In this document: piece by piece, positions 18,583 through 28,492 of the stretch
Position numbering within the stretch: position 1 is the stretch's first letter
Layout of the letters: every line of letters begins with the position of its first letter
From: Acidobacteriaceae bacterium
GTDB taxonomy: Bacteria; Acidobacteriota; Terriglobia; Bryobacterales; Bryobacteraceae
Assembly: GCA_019240475.1 (NCBI GenBank)
Contig: JAFAYI010000031.1
Span: forward strand, 528,365-592,364
Reading direction: 5' to 3'
Length of the DNA: 64,000 nucleotides
Made by a program: the position numbers and the translations under genes
Notes under the pieces: model-generated
Told to the model about the DNA's origin: nothing
The model's input: only the letters and a program-made list of their open reading frames with translations
Database searches by the model: none

Positions 18583-19274
18583 CACAGATCACTTGGCTAG
18601 GGCACGCCACCTTCGAGTTCCGATTCGATTCCGGTGATGTATTGGTGATGGACCCTTGGATTGAAGGGAATCCTAAATATCCGAAGGATCACAAAATTGA
18701 GCGGGTGGATGCGATCGCAGTTTCGCATGCCCACTTCGACCATATCAACGATGTGATTCCGCTGTCGAAGAAATTCAAGCCGAAGGTGGTGGGGATTTTC
18801 GAGACCATGGCGTGGCTCGAAAAGAAAGGCGTGAAGAACACGATCGGCATGAACAAGGGCGGGACGGTGGATCTCGGCTTTGTGAAATTGACGATGACGC
18901 ATGCGCTGCACAGTTCTTCGATCAAAGATGGAGACGAGTTGCTTTATGGCGGCGAGGCCGCCGGCTTTGTGCTGACTTGCCGAGATGGGCGCGCGGCATA
19001 CTTCGCCGGGGATACGATGCTGTTTTCCGACATGGTGCTGATCCGGGAGCTGTACAATCCCGAACTGGCGTTTCTGCCGATCGGGGATCACTTTACGATG
19101 GACCCGCACCAGGCTTGCCATGCCGCGCGATTCATCAAGCCCAAGCGCGTGATTCCGATGCATTACGGGACATTTCCCGCACTGACCGGGCGTCCGGAGG
19201 AGTTGGCGCGCCGGTTGAGCGACGATGAAATCGAAGTCTGGACGTTGCAGCCGGGCAAGACCGTGGAGTGGTAA
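18579..19274 (+). CDS. Metallo-beta-lactamase-fold hydrolase (UPF0173 type)
   Basis: The 231-residue protein has TWLGHATFEF at the N-terminus and the zinc motif SHAHFDHIND (H50, H52, D54, H55), with later YFAGDTMLFSDM and MHYGTF blocks supplying further ligands. This is the UPF0173 metal-dependent hydrolase group; its physiological substrate is unknown. Start overlap ATGA with GH3 and a 7-base overlap with the next gene indicate one transcript. Confidence 0.9.
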   Translation: MTQITWLGHATFEFRFDSGDVLVMDPWIEGNPKYPKDHKIERVDAIAVSHAHFDHINDVIPLSKKFKPKVVGIFETMAWLEKKGVKNTIGMNKGGTVDLGFVKLTMTHALHSSSIKDGDELLYGGEAAGFVLTCRDGRAAYFAGDTMLFSDMVLIRELYNPELAFLPIGDHFTMDPHQACHAARFIKPKRVIPMHYGTFPALTGRPEELARRLSDDEIEVWTLQPGKTVEW

Positions 19275-20866
19275 GCGCCGGGACCTCCGGTAAACGGCGC
19301 GGCATCGCGCTCTTGGTCGTGCTAGTGGCGGCGAATGCAGTCCTTTATTCGTGCGTGCTCCCGCTTTGGGAGGGCTTCGACGAACCCGCGCACTATAGCT
19401 ACGTTCAATCGCTTTCGATCGATCGGCGCTTGCCGGTCCTAAATCGAACCGCGTGTTCGCGAGAAGTCCGGGAATCGTTGAAGCTGGTTCCGGTGAGCTG
19501 GCTGCTGCATAACGCGCTGCCGAAGAGCATCTCCTTTGAAGAGTGGTTTCAATTGAGCCCGGAAGAGCGGCGGGCTCGATGGGCCGCGGTCGGGGGGCTG
19601 TCTCCGGCGCTCCAAGGCGAACCGTCGGACCTGCTCAACTATGAAGCGCAGCAGGCGCCGCTCGCATACCTGATGATTGCGCCGATAGACGCGTTAATTT
19701 CGCGGATGCGATTGCGCTCGCGCGTGTTGACCTTGCGATTGATACTAACCGTGTTATCCGCAATGGCGCTTCTCGGGGCGTCGAATCTGCTGTTGCATGC
19801 CCTGGCCGTGGACGGAGTATTTCGGTTGGGCGCCCTGGCTTGCACCTTTGAATGCCAAATGCTGTGGGCATCTGTTGCGCATGTGAGCAACGACTGCCTT
19901 GCGGTTCCGTTGAGCACTGTGTTGTTGGCGTTGCTGATTCTGATGATGCAGGCGCCGAAGCCGAGATATGTTTTCGGCGCGGCCGGAGCGATGGCGGCAG
20001 GCCTACTCACCAAGGCGTATTTCCTGGCCTTCGTACCCGTTTTCGTCGCAGCGCTGGTTATGACTTTGACGAAGCGGCGAATAAGTGGGAGGACGACGGT
20101 TGTAAGTCTAGGGGTGTTGTTACTTGCGACGCCTTGGTATGCGCGGAACGTCTTACTTTACGGCAGCTTGAGCGGTACACAAGAGAGCATCGCGGGAGTA
20201 GGATTCTCGCACGCCGTGGCGGCGCTTCGTCACATCAACTGGATTGACGGCACGGTCGAGTTGTTTCGCTCGGGGTTGTGGACGGGAAACTGGTCTTTCG
20301 TTTCGTTCTCGCGCTTGACGCTGGATATAGAAATGGCCTTGATCACTAGCGCATTTGTGCTCCTGCTGTGGAGCGCGAGAGAGGCGCGGAAAGGGGAGTG
20401 GTGGGCAATCGCGGGATGCGCCGCGTTTTTTCTGGGACTGATTTATCAAACAGGCGTAACTTGGGTGGCGACGCAAGGGCGATCGCAGCATGCGGAACCC
20501 TGGTATGCGCAGGCGATACTGCCGTGTATTTGGGCGATTGTTTTCGGAAGCTTCAAGCGGCAGGGAAAAACGGGCCGGGTGTTGGCAGGAGCGTTACTCG
20601 CAGTCGCCGCATGGGTGGCGGCGGCGACCTATTTATGGAAGCTGATACCGCTGTATGGAGGATTCGCGGGACGCTCGACGGCGGGCGCCATGTGGGCATG
20701 GTGGAGACACGCGAAGCTGGAGATTTTATCGAGCACAGTCGCGGGGCCGCTGTTTATGATATTTTGCGCGCTGGCAGTCTTTGTGGCGGCGCTCTTCGCG
20801 TTGAACGGAATAATGTTGCGGGAACTGTGGCGGGGCGAGGACGGCGGGCGGAAGATTCCGCTATAA
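19268..20866 (+). CDS. DUF2142-like polytopic membrane protein
   Basis: The 532-residue protein has an N-terminal membrane helix followed by the WEGFDEPAHYSYVQ motif typical of DUF2142 proteins, which are distantly like lipid-linked glycosyltransferases. About ten further hydrophobic segments follow; ATPWYARN is another family-like block. A GT-C-type transferase role in cell-wall or glycan assembly is inference. GTG start overlaps the upstream gene by 7 bases. Confidence 0.75.
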   Translation: MVSAGTSGKRRGIALLVVLVAANAVLYSCVLPLWEGFDEPAHYSYVQSLSIDRRLPVLNRTACSREVRESLKLVPVSWLLHNALPKSISFEEWFQLSPEERRARWAAVGGLSPALQGEPSDLLNYEAQQAPLAYLMIAPIDALISRMRLRSRVLTLRLILTVLSAMALLGASNLLLHALAVDGVFRLGALACTFECQMLWASVAHVSNDCLAVPLSTVLLALLILMMQAPKPRYVFGAAGAMAAGLLTKAYFLAFVPVFVAALVMTLTKRRISGRTTVVSLGVLLLATPWYARNVLLYGSLSGTQESIAGVGFSHAVAALRHINWIDGTVELFRSGLWTGNWSFVSFSRLTLDIEMALITSAFVLLLWSAREARKGEWWAIAGCAAFFLGLIYQTGVTWVATQGRSQHAEPWYAQAILPCIWAIVFGSFKRQGKTGRVLAGALLAVAAWVAAATYLWKLIPLYGGFAGRSTAGAMWAWWRHAKLEILSSTVAGPLFMIFCALAVFVAALFALNGIMLRELWRGEDGGRKIPL

Positions 20867-20950
20867 TTTTCGCTTCTGGATTCACTTTTTCAACGCCGTC
20901 TCCTTCTTTGGGGCGTAGCCATAGCGGCACTGGCCATTGCAGGGGCGGAG

Positions 20951-21709
20951 GTGTCGCGGCGGGGCAGCGCGCGGCTGGAACATGCGAGAGCTCGGGTGGC
21001 GGCCGAGCGGGTGAAACCGTCGTTCCGGGACTGGGCGCTGGATGGGACGCCGGACTTTCTGAGGCTCGACGACGATTCCGATCGCGAAGCGTTCCGGCGG
21101 TGGTTCGCTTTCCTTGCGGAGGCGCAATATTTCGCAGCCGCGGATGAACGGCCCAGCGAGATCGTGGATTGCGCGGCGCTGGCGCGCTATGCGTACCGCG
21201 AGGCGCTCAGACGGCACGATAGCGCGTGGGCGGGCGAAGCTCATCTGCCGTTGATGGCGAGCATCGCTTCGGTCCAGAAGTACAGTTTTCCGCACACGCC
21301 TCTAGGTCCGGCGCTGTACCGGCTGCGGCCGGGCCCCTTCTTGCCCGGGGATGTCGAGAACGGGGCCTTCGGCCAGTTCGCGAACGCGCAAACATTGCAG
21401 CGCTTCAATACGTTCCTTGTGAGCCGGAACGCGGCGGCCTCCATGCGCGGCGACCTATTCTTTTTCCGCCGCGGAACGGAAGGAATGCCGTTCCACACCA
21501 TGATTTTTATCGGGCACAGCCAAGTGGCGCCAAGCGCGTTGCGGTACGTGGTCTACGACACGGGACCGCGCGAGGGTAGAAGAGGCGAGATCAAACGTTT
21601 ATCGATGGATGAGGTACTAAGTTATCCGGATCCACAGTGGCGGCCGGTGGCGGCGAATCCAAACTTCCTCGGCGTATTTCGGTGGAACATACTTCGGACG
21701 GGCTCATGA
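20951..21709 (+). CDS. DUF1175 family protein (YfaT-like)
   Basis: The 252-residue reading from GTG 20951 matches DUF1175, with the blocks EIVDCAALARYAYREALRRHD, GDLFFFRR and FHTMIFIGH. In E. coli the DUF1175 gene yfaT sits beside yfaS, an alpha-2-macroglobulin homologue, and the same pairing occurs here through an ATGA overlap at 21706-21709. Upstream of GTG the frame stays open to 20867 and would add a hydrophobic helix (LLWGVAIAALAIAGA), so the true start may be a non-standard codon such as CTG 20876. The Cys/His pattern suggests a papain-like hydrolase, but this is uncertain. Confidence 0.8.
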   Translation: MSRRGSARLEHARARVAAERVKPSFRDWALDGTPDFLRLDDDSDREAFRRWFAFLAEAQYFAAADERPSEIVDCAALARYAYREALRRHDSAWAGEAHLPLMASIASVQKYSFPHTPLGPALYRLRPGPFLPGDVENGAFGQFANAQTLQRFNTFLVSRNAAASMRGDLFFFRRGTEGMPFHTMIFIGHSQVAPSALRYVVYDTGPREGRRGEIKRLSMDEVLSYPDPQWRPVAANPNFLGVFRWNILRTGS

Positions 21710-24700
21710 GAACAGACGCCTCGAAGGGAAAAGCGATCGCCGGGTTGACGGCGCGTGTCCTGATTGCGCTGGCGATTGCGGCTCCGGTGGTCTGCCGGAA
21801 TGAGGCGGAGCCGTACTTCACGGTGTCGAGCGTCCGGACGTTCGGTTCACAAGAGAAGCCGTCCGTGATGGTGACGGCGTGGGATGTAGACGCGGTGCAG
21901 ATCCGCGTTTACCGGGTGAAAGAACCGATGACTTTCTTCGAGCGCCTGGAGGACAGCCATAGCTTCGGCGGGCGCGTGCCGCGCGCGGGGGGCCGGCGCA
22001 CGCTGCTCGAACGCATTCACGACTGGAAGCGCGAGCTGCGGCGAAATATTCGATTGAGTTTGCGCGGGCAGTTCACGGAGTCGCCGCGCGAGCAAATGGC
22101 GAAGATGTTTCCGCAGCGCGCGGCGCCGGGGACGCGGGCCTCGAGGGCGACTTACTTCGCGGACGCTCCGGTGTTGAACCAGGACCAGCTTGTGCTCTCT
22201 TTCGTACAGCGGCTGAAACACAACAACTGGAGCCAGCAAACGGTGGAAGTGGCGACCAGGAGCAAGGGCGTGTTTCTAGTGGAGGCGGTGCGGGGGAAGC
22301 TGCGCGCGTATACGATTCTGATGGTCTCCGACATGGTGCTGGTCACCAAGGCTGGGCGGGATCACGCGGCGGCGTTCGTGGCGGAGCGTGAGAGCGGCGA
22401 GCCCGTGGCGGGCGCCGAGATTGGCGTCATGGGGCGGAACGAAGAACCCAAGCTGGTGAAAACGAATGCCGATGGATTGGCGAATCTGGCAGTCGACCAT
22501 GGCCGGAATTCGGGGACGGCGGAAGACACGCGCGTGCTTGCGAGGCGCGGAGACGATTTCGCGTTCGGAGATCTGTCGGGATGGGTTCTCCAGCGCGGCC
22601 AGAACTGGATGGGCTACATCTATACGGACCGGCCGGTTTACCGGCCCGGCGATACGGTGCGGTTCCGGGGGATTTTGAGAGAGCAGGCAGCCATCGGGTA
22701 TCGGATCCCATCGCGGCAGGACGTGGATGTGCAGGTAATGGACGCGGACGGGAAGGCGGTCTACCAGAAGACGCTTGCGACGAACGCGAATGGAATCGTA
22801 CATGACGAATTTGCGGTGGCGCGCGGGGGGACGCTGGGGTCCTATTTTATTCAGGTTCGCGCGGGCGAGAGCGAGATGGCCTGGAACTTCGAGGTGGAGG
22901 AATACAAGAAGCCCGAGTACGAAGTGCGGGTGACGATGGACAAGCCGCGGGTGCTCGAAGGCGAAAGCGCGCAGGCGACGATTGACGCGCGCTACTACTT
23001 TGGCGAGCCGGTGAACGGCGCGAAGGTGAAGTATTCGATTTACCGGAGCCGGTATTGGTATCCGCTGTGGTACGACGCCGATGAAGAGACAGGCGGTGAA
23101 CAACAGGATCAATTCGACGATGCTTCGGGTGAAGAGATTTCGCAGGGGCAGGGGCAGTTAGACGAAAACGGGAAGCTAACGATCGCCTTGGGGACGACTG
23201 TGTCCGAGCATGGGATCGACTACCGCTACCGGGTGGAAGCGCGAGTGACCGACCAAGCGGGGCGGGAAATTCCGGGTACAGGATGGCTGATCGCGACATA
23301 TGGAAGCTTCGTGGTGAATGTGGAGCCGCAGAGTTATGTGCTGGAGCCATCTGTCACGGGAGATTTCAAAGTGGAGGCGCGCGATTACGATAATCGTCCG
23401 GTTGCGGCAAGCATGCAGATTGAGCTTGCGCTATGGGATTGGCGCGAGCGCAGCGGTGAAGTGAAAGCGACGGCGCAGGTAACGGCGGGCTCAGATGGGC
23501 TTGCGACGGCGGCTGTGAAGATGCCGGCGGAGGGGGGGAGTTATCGCGTCACGGTAAAGGCGCGGACGCCCGAAGGCCGGAACGTGGAGGCTTCCAGTTT
23601 TGTTTGGGTGGCGGGAGGGGACGAGGATTTGTCGTGGGGCGGCGGCAGTTCGCGGTCGGTTCAAATCGTTCCCGATAAGAAAAGCTACAGGCCGGGTGAA
23701 ACGGCGAAACTTTTAATTGTGACCGGCAAAGGCAACACGCCGGTGTGGGTGACAATTGAAAGCCGCGACATTCGAACGCATAAGCTGGTTCGTTCGCAAG
23801 GGAGCACGGCGCTATTCGAGTACACGGTTTCGGCGGACGATGAGCCGGATTTCTTCGTCACGGCGCAGTTTTTGCGCGGCGGAGCGATGTATGAGGGCCA
23901 GAAGAGAGTGAAGGCGCCTCCGGACGATCACAAGCTGTGCGTGACGCTCGCGACCGATAAACCGCAGTATTTGCCGGGGCAGACGGCGACGTACGATGTG
24001 GCGGTGACGACAGTCGACGGCAAGCCGGCGGCGCAAGCAGACTTGAGCCTGGGAGTGGTGGACGAAGCGATATACGCGATCAGGCGCGACGATACGCCGG
24101 ACATTTTGAATTTCTTCTATGGCCAAGACTGGGACAGCGTCGCGACGGCGAATTCGCTGAACTTCTATTTCAATGGCGAGGCCGGAACGCGGCGGATGCG
24201 GCTGGCGGAACTGGCGAGGCCGTCGGCGCTCGCGCAGTTAAAGCCGGAAAGGCTGGCTCAGCCGAAGATTCGGAAAGCGTTTCCGGATACCGCGTTTTGG
24301 GCGGCGGATATTGAGACGGATGCCAGCGGGCATGCGAAAGCGAAGGTGACGTTTCCGGATTCGCTGACGACCTGGCGCGCGACGGCGCGAGGCGTTGGGC
24401 CGGAGGATCGCTTCGGCGGAGCGGTGCTGAAGACGATCGTGCGCAAGAACCTAATTATGCGGTTGGCCGCGCCGCGATTTTTTGTGCAAGGCGATGAAGT
24501 GGTTATTTCGGGCATCGTGCATAACTACCTGGCGAGCGCTAAGAAAGCGCGGGTATCGGTGAGCTTAAGCGGGTTGGATCCTATAGGCGGCGAATCCACG
24601 CAGGATGTGGAGATTGCAAGCCGGGCCGAAGCGAAGGTCGACTGGCGCGTGAAGGCGCAGGCGATTGGCAAGGCGAGGATCACGGCGCAAGCGTTGACGG

Positions 24701-26361
24701 ACGAAGAATCGGACGCGATCGAGGTGGAATTGCCGATCAACCCGCCGGGCGTGAGCGTGAGGCAGGCGCGCGGCGGTTCGATTGCGAATTCGGGCGCCGC
24801 GAAGTTCGACGTGACATTCCCGGCCAGTGCCGTAGCGGGCTCGCGCTCGGTTTCGATTCGGCTGACGCCATCGATTGCGGGGTCGCTATTCAGCGCGCTC
24901 GAATACCTGACTTCGTTCCCGTATGGCTGCGTGGAGCAGACGATGTCGAGCTTCCTGCCGAATGTAGTGGTAACGAAAGCGATCCGCGAGCTGAAGCTGA
25001 AGCCGCCGATGGATGAAGAGGCGCTGAACGAAAAGATACAAAGCGGGCTGGAGAGGCTGTATAACTTCCAGCATGAGGATGGCGGCTGGGGATGGTGGGT
25101 CACCGACGAGAGTCATCCGTTTATGACGTCGTATGTGGTGGCCGGATTGGCGGAAGCGCGCGCGGACGGGATCGAAGTGAAGGCGGATGCGATTGAGCGC
25201 GGCGTGAAATGGGTTGGAAAAGATCTTTCCGACGATAAAGATCTCACGCCGGATTTGCGAGCTTATATGGCATATGCGTTGGCGACCGCGGGGAATCCGG
25301 ATGCGCGACCGATTGAAGATGTTTATCGGGATCGCGGCGGGTTGTCCTCATACGGAGTTGCGCTACTGGGGCTTGCGTTTGAGAGAGCGAAAGACGGGCG
25401 GGCGCGCGAGATGGCGGGAAAGCTAGAGCAGAGCGCTAAACAGAGCGAAGAAGAGGCGTGGTGGCCGGCAGAGCGCGACCCGATGTTGGACTTTTCCGCC
25501 GATGTTACTCCGGAGGCGACCGCGTATGCGATGAAGTTACTCAGCCATGAACGCCCGAACAGCCCGCTGCTGCCGAAGGCGGAGCTGTGGCTAGTCGATC
25601 ACCGGGATGAGGGTTACTGGTGGTCGTCGACGAAGCAAACGGCAATGGTTATTTACGGGTTGATCGATTATGTGAAGGCGACGAACGAGCTGCACCCGGA
25701 TTTGGAAGCGTCGGTTTCGGTGAACGGGCAGCAAGCGATCCGTCATTCATTCAATGGCGAATCGGGAGCAGATGTCCAGGAAACGGAGTTGGACGAAGCC
25801 AAGCTTCAGGCGGGAACGAACCAGGTGGAGGTGAGCAGCAAAGGGCAGGGAAGGCTATATTACTCGGTATCGGCGACCCATTATTCGAACGAAGCGCGAA
25901 TGGAGAAAGCAGGCGCAGTCGCGCTGAACATTCTGCGCGATTATTTCCGCCTGACGCCTACGACGACAGGCGGACGTATCGTATACGATCTTGCGCCGCT
26001 CGATGGGCCGGTTGCGCAGGGAGATGTAATAGCGGTGCGCCTGACGGTTACGGGATCGCGCTGGCGATATTTGATGACGGAAGACCCGATTCCGGCCGGG
26101 ACAGAATTTATCGAGCGCGACAACCTTTACGAATTGAAGAGCAAGCCACCGTGGTGGTTCTACTGGTTTACGCGCAGGGAAATGCACGATAACCGGATGG
26201 CTATTTTCCAGACTTACTTCGGAGAAGGGCAGCAGCAGTATTTCTATTTGTTGAAAGTCGTCAATCCGGGAGTTTTCCATGTGAATCCGGCGCGCGTGCA
26301 GCCGATGTATCAGCCGGGGCTGGAAGCGACGACGGAATCGCGAACGTTGGAGGTGAAGTGA
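21706..26361 (+). CDS. Bacterial alpha-2-macroglobulin
   Basis: The start is ATG 21706, giving about 1551 residues; the upstream open frame lies inside the DUF1175 gene. A signal/anchor helix (VLIALAIAAPVV) is followed by repeated beta-sandwich MG domains, including DRPVYRPGDTVRFRG. Later come the A2M core AFPDTAFWAADIETDASG and the thioester site YGCVEQTMS with C1075-x-x-Q, then the alpha/alpha toroid with GGWGWW. Family members trap proteases in the periplasm. The retained Cys and Gln suggest a functional thioester, unlike YfaS-type proteins described as lacking it. It sits between DUF1175 and a small membrane protein, overlapping both. Confidence 0.93.
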   Translation: MRTDASKGKAIAGLTARVLIALAIAAPVVCRNEAEPYFTVSSVRTFGSQEKPSVMVTAWDVDAVQIRVYRVKEPMTFFERLEDSHSFGGRVPRAGGRRTLLERIHDWKRELRRNIRLSLRGQFTESPREQMAKMFPQRAAPGTRASRATYFADAPVLNQDQLVLSFVQRLKHNNWSQQTVEVATRSKGVFLVEAVRGKLRAYTILMVSDMVLVTKAGRDHAAAFVAERESGEPVAGAEIGVMGRNEEPKLVKTNADGLANLAVDHGRNSGTAEDTRVLARRGDDFAFGDLSGWVLQRGQNWMGYIYTDRPVYRPGDTVRFRGILREQAAIGYRIPSRQDVDVQVMDADGKAVYQKTLATNANGIVHDEFAVARGGTLGSYFIQVRAGESEMAWNFEVEEYKKPEYEVRVTMDKPRVLEGESAQATIDARYYFGEPVNGAKVKYSIYRSRYWYPLWYDADEETGGEQQDQFDDASGEEISQGQGQLDENGKLTIALGTTVSEHGIDYRYRVEARVTDQAGREIPGTGWLIATYGSFVVNVEPQSYVLEPSVTGDFKVEARDYDNRPVAASMQIELALWDWRERSGEVKATAQVTAGSDGLATAAVKMPAEGGSYRVTVKARTPEGRNVEASSFVWVAGGDEDLSWGGGSSRSVQIVPDKKSYRPGETAKLLIVTGKGNTPVWVTIESRDIRTHKLVRSQGSTALFEYTVSADDEPDFFVTAQFLRGGAMYEGQKRVKAPPDDHKLCVTLATDKPQYLPGQTATYDVAVTTVDGKPAAQADLSLGVVDEAIYAIRRDDTPDILNFFYGQDWDSVATANSLNFYFNGEAGTRRMRLAELARPSALAQLKPERLAQPKIRKAFPDTAFWAADIETDASGHAKAKVTFPDSLTTWRATARGVGPEDRFGGAVLKTIVRKNLIMRLAAPRFFVQGDEVVISGIVHNYLASAKKARVSVSLSGLDPIGGESTQDVEIASRAEAKVDWRVKAQAIGKARITAQALTDEESDAIEVELPINPPGVSVRQARGGSIANSGAAKFDVTFPASAVAGSRSVSIRLTPSIAGSLFSALEYLTSFPYGCVEQTMSSFLPNVVVTKAIRELKLKPPMDEEALNEKIQSGLERLYNFQHEDGGWGWWVTDESHPFMTSYVVAGLAEARADGIEVKADAIERGVKWVGKDLSDDKDLTPDLRAYMAYALATAGNPDARPIEDVYRDRGGLSSYGVALLGLAFERAKDGRAREMAGKLEQSAKQSEEEAWWPAERDPMLDFSADVTPEATAYAMKLLSHERPNSPLLPKAELWLVDHRDEGYWWSSTKQTAMVIYGLIDYVKATNELHPDLEASVSVNGQQAIRHSFNGESGADVQETELDEAKLQAGTNQVEVSSKGQGRLYYSVSATHYSNEARMEKAGAVALNILRDYFRLTPTTTGGRIVYDLAPLDGPVAQGDVIAVRLTVTGSRWRYLMTEDPIPAGTEFIERDNLYELKSKPPWWFYWFTRREMHDNRMAIFQTYFGEGQQQYFYLLKVVNPGVFHVNPARVQPMYQPGLEATTESRTLEVK

Positions 26362-27107
26362 AGCGGCCGGTCGCGGAGCTTGCGGGGCTGCATCTTGCGG
26401 GAAACGCAATGTTGCTGTGGCTCGGTTATTACTGGCTGGGAATTGGAGAATCGGACGCGGCTCACCTGGCGTGGAGCGCGGCGGTAGTTCTGGCATTGGC
26501 GCTTGGGGCGCTTTGGCTGCATGGGACGGCGATGGCGCTGTTCGGCGAAAGCGAGCGACGTTTCGGAGCGGCGGCGAGAACGGCCTTTCGACATTTGGCG
26601 CCGCTGTTTGTGGGGGCCATCGCGGCGGGAGTTCTGTATGGGCTGCTTGCGTGGTGGCACGATTCGTTCGGGCATAAGGCGTTTGTGATCGGCTCCTACG
26701 CAACCATGAAGCTGCGCAAGCCGGTGGCCCCCGCGCGGGTGCTCGACGGATTCGAGGTCGTGATCTGGCTGCTGAGATGGATGGCCGTTCCCGCGATTTT
26801 GTTCCGGTTGGGCGCGAGCGTTGCGGTGCGCGGGTGGGCCGGATTTCGACTCCCCTGGGCGGCTCCGAGACTGGGGTGGCTGTATGGGATCGCGGTCTGC
26901 GGGCTGCTAGTATGCGCGATTTGGGCGCCGCTCAAGCTGATCGATTGGGTACCGCACGCCAAAGAGTTCGGGGTCCAGATGGCTAGTTTCGTGAGCCGCC
27001 TCGGGGCGGGCTACTTATTGTTCGCAGGCGGGCTGCTGGCGGTGGAATTTTTGACTTCGTCCGGCAGGCCGCGCGCGAGCCAAGCGAACACCGTTGCCTC
27101 GCCATAG
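26358..27107 (+). CDS. Polytopic membrane protein of the A2M cluster, unknown function
   Basis: I do not recognise the family. The 249-residue protein has about six hydrophobic segments, for example AWSAAVVLALALGALWL, LFVGAIAAGVLYGLLAW and LGWLYGIAVCGLLVCAI. GTG at 26358 overlaps the A2M stop by GTGA, so it is probably co-translated. The last ~97 bases overlap the 3' end of the convergent SpoIID-like gene, an unusually long antisense overlap; the real protein may be shorter in effect, but no earlier stop exists. Confidence 0.7.
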   Translation: MKRPVAELAGLHLAGNAMLLWLGYYWLGIGESDAAHLAWSAAVVLALALGALWLHGTAMALFGESERRFGAAARTAFRHLAPLFVGAIAAGVLYGLLAWWHDSFGHKAFVIGSYATMKLRKPVAPARVLDGFEVVIWLLRWMAVPAILFRLGASVAVRGWAGFRLPWAAPRLGWLYGIAVCGLLVCAIWAPLKLIDWVPHAKEFGVQMASFVSRLGAGYLLFAGGLLAVEFLTSSGRPRASQANTVASP

Positions 27108-28492
27108 CGATTCATCAACGCGAGGACGCGAGCGCGCGCGGCGGCATAGGCGGCTTCGGCGCGGGATCTGTCCCGGCGCTGCGCGAGATCGGCATCGAGA
27201 GCGGTGGATGGATGGGGCGGCGAGCTTTCATCAGCGGCGAGATACTCGACCAACCCTTCGCGGAACCAGAGCGGGAGTCCGGGCGCGGCTTGCCGCTCAA
27301 TGTAGATGTGCAGAAGTTCGTGGCGAAGGGTTTGGGTGAGTATGGCGCGGCCTTCGAGGAGCGTGGAAGGCTGCAGATCGATGGTCAGGCGCGAAGCGTG
27401 GGCGGCAACCCAGCCGGGCTCTCCGGTGGCATTGCGGAAGGCGGCGACATCGGGGTAGACGCGGATCGTAACTTGGGGCGTTTGCCAATGAAGGCGCGCG
27501 GCCAGGGTTTTGTTGAGCGCCTCGGCGCGGCGCAAGACGTCGTGGTCGCGATCGGGGTTGGTTGAGAACACGGTCACGGTTTCTCCGGACATGCGCGTCC
27601 AGGCGAAGCCCTCGGCGGTTTGAGCGATGACAGCGCCGGGGTAATAAAAGGCGAGAATCTCGCGATAGGTATGTCCCTCGAGCGCCATTTCGTCGGCGCC
27701 GGTTTGACACAAGCCCACGCCATGCCCTTCGCCAGTGCCGTGAAAGCAAATAAGACCGCCGCGATTATCGATGGCATATCGTTCGCTGCGCAAAGTGTTC
27801 CACCCGAGGGCGCGGCCGAGCGCAAAGCGGAAGGAGCTTGCGCTGAGGAGCACCGGGGCGCCGTCTCCGATGAGCTGGAGGCGAAGGATGCGGCGGGAGG
27901 GTGTGGTTTCGGCGGCCACGATGCGACTCAGATGGTTCGGAGCATTCAGATTCGAAGCATGCAGGGCGGCGGCGATTTGCTGGAGCGGAGCGCACCAGGA
28001 CCAAGTTCTCGAACCTGCACGGGCGCAGAACGGATCTGCCTGAGAGGAGAGATACGGCGCCTGGACGTCGGGCCAGACATACTGAACGCTTTCGGTTTGA
28101 CCGCCGCAGTCGCGGGTGTAGGGAGTGAAGGCGAGTTGGCCTTTGAACCATAGAAGTTCACCGGCCGTGGCGGCGGCTGCGCGCATGAACCTGGTGGTAG
28201 CGGAGCCTTCGAGTTCGAAGCGCTGGCAATGGGTGGCATCGCAAAAGTCATAGCCATCCGAGGCGTGGCGGCCGCGGAGGCGAGCGGCGTAGGTTCGAGC
28301 GGCGATGGCCATGGCCTTCAGAGATTCTTCGCCGCGGAACGTGCTGCTCTCTCCAGCGAGCACGCCAGCGACGTATTGCTCCGAGGAGAGTTCGACGACT
28401 TTGCCGCTGCCGGTCGAGAGGCGAACCTTGTAGGTGACGTGCGCGGAGCAGAGAGAGGCGAGCGCGAGCGCAAACAGAGAGAGGCGTTTCAA
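27011..28492 (-). CDS. SpoIID/LytB-domain protein fused to a HExxH peptidase-like domain
   Basis: The 493-residue protein has a signal peptide (MKRLSLFALALASLCSA). A SpoIID/LytB domain follows, with LSSEQYVAGVLAGESS, AMAIAARTYA, and GEGHGVGLCQTGADEMA. SpoIID proteins cleave or bind peptidoglycan glycan strands. From about residue 310 a gluzincin-like module appears with HELLH at 391-395 and the third ligand E412 in WFREGLVEYL. So one exported protein combines a wall-directed domain and a candidate zinc peptidase. It overlaps the upstream transpeptidase-like gene by ATGA. Confidence 0.85.
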   Translation of the reverse strand: MKRLSLFALALASLCSAHVTYKVRLSTGSGKVVELSSEQYVAGVLAGESSTFRGEESLKAMAIAARTYAARLRGRHASDGYDFCDATHCQRFELEGSATTRFMRAAAATAGELLWFKGQLAFTPYTRDCGGQTESVQYVWPDVQAPYLSSQADPFCARAGSRTWSWCAPLQQIAAALHASNLNAPNHLSRIVAAETTPSRRILRLQLIGDGAPVLLSASSFRFALGRALGWNTLRSERYAIDNRGGLICFHGTGEGHGVGLCQTGADEMALEGHTYREILAFYYPGAVIAQTAEGFAWTRMSGETVTVFSTNPDRDHDVLRRAEALNKTLAARLHWQTPQVTIRVYPDVAAFRNATGEPGWVAAHASRLTIDLQPSTLLEGRAILTQTLRHELLHIYIERQAAPGLPLWFREGLVEYLAADESSPPHPSTALDADLAQRRDRSRAEAAYAAARARVLALMNRYGEATVFAWLARGLPDEVKNSTASSPPANNK

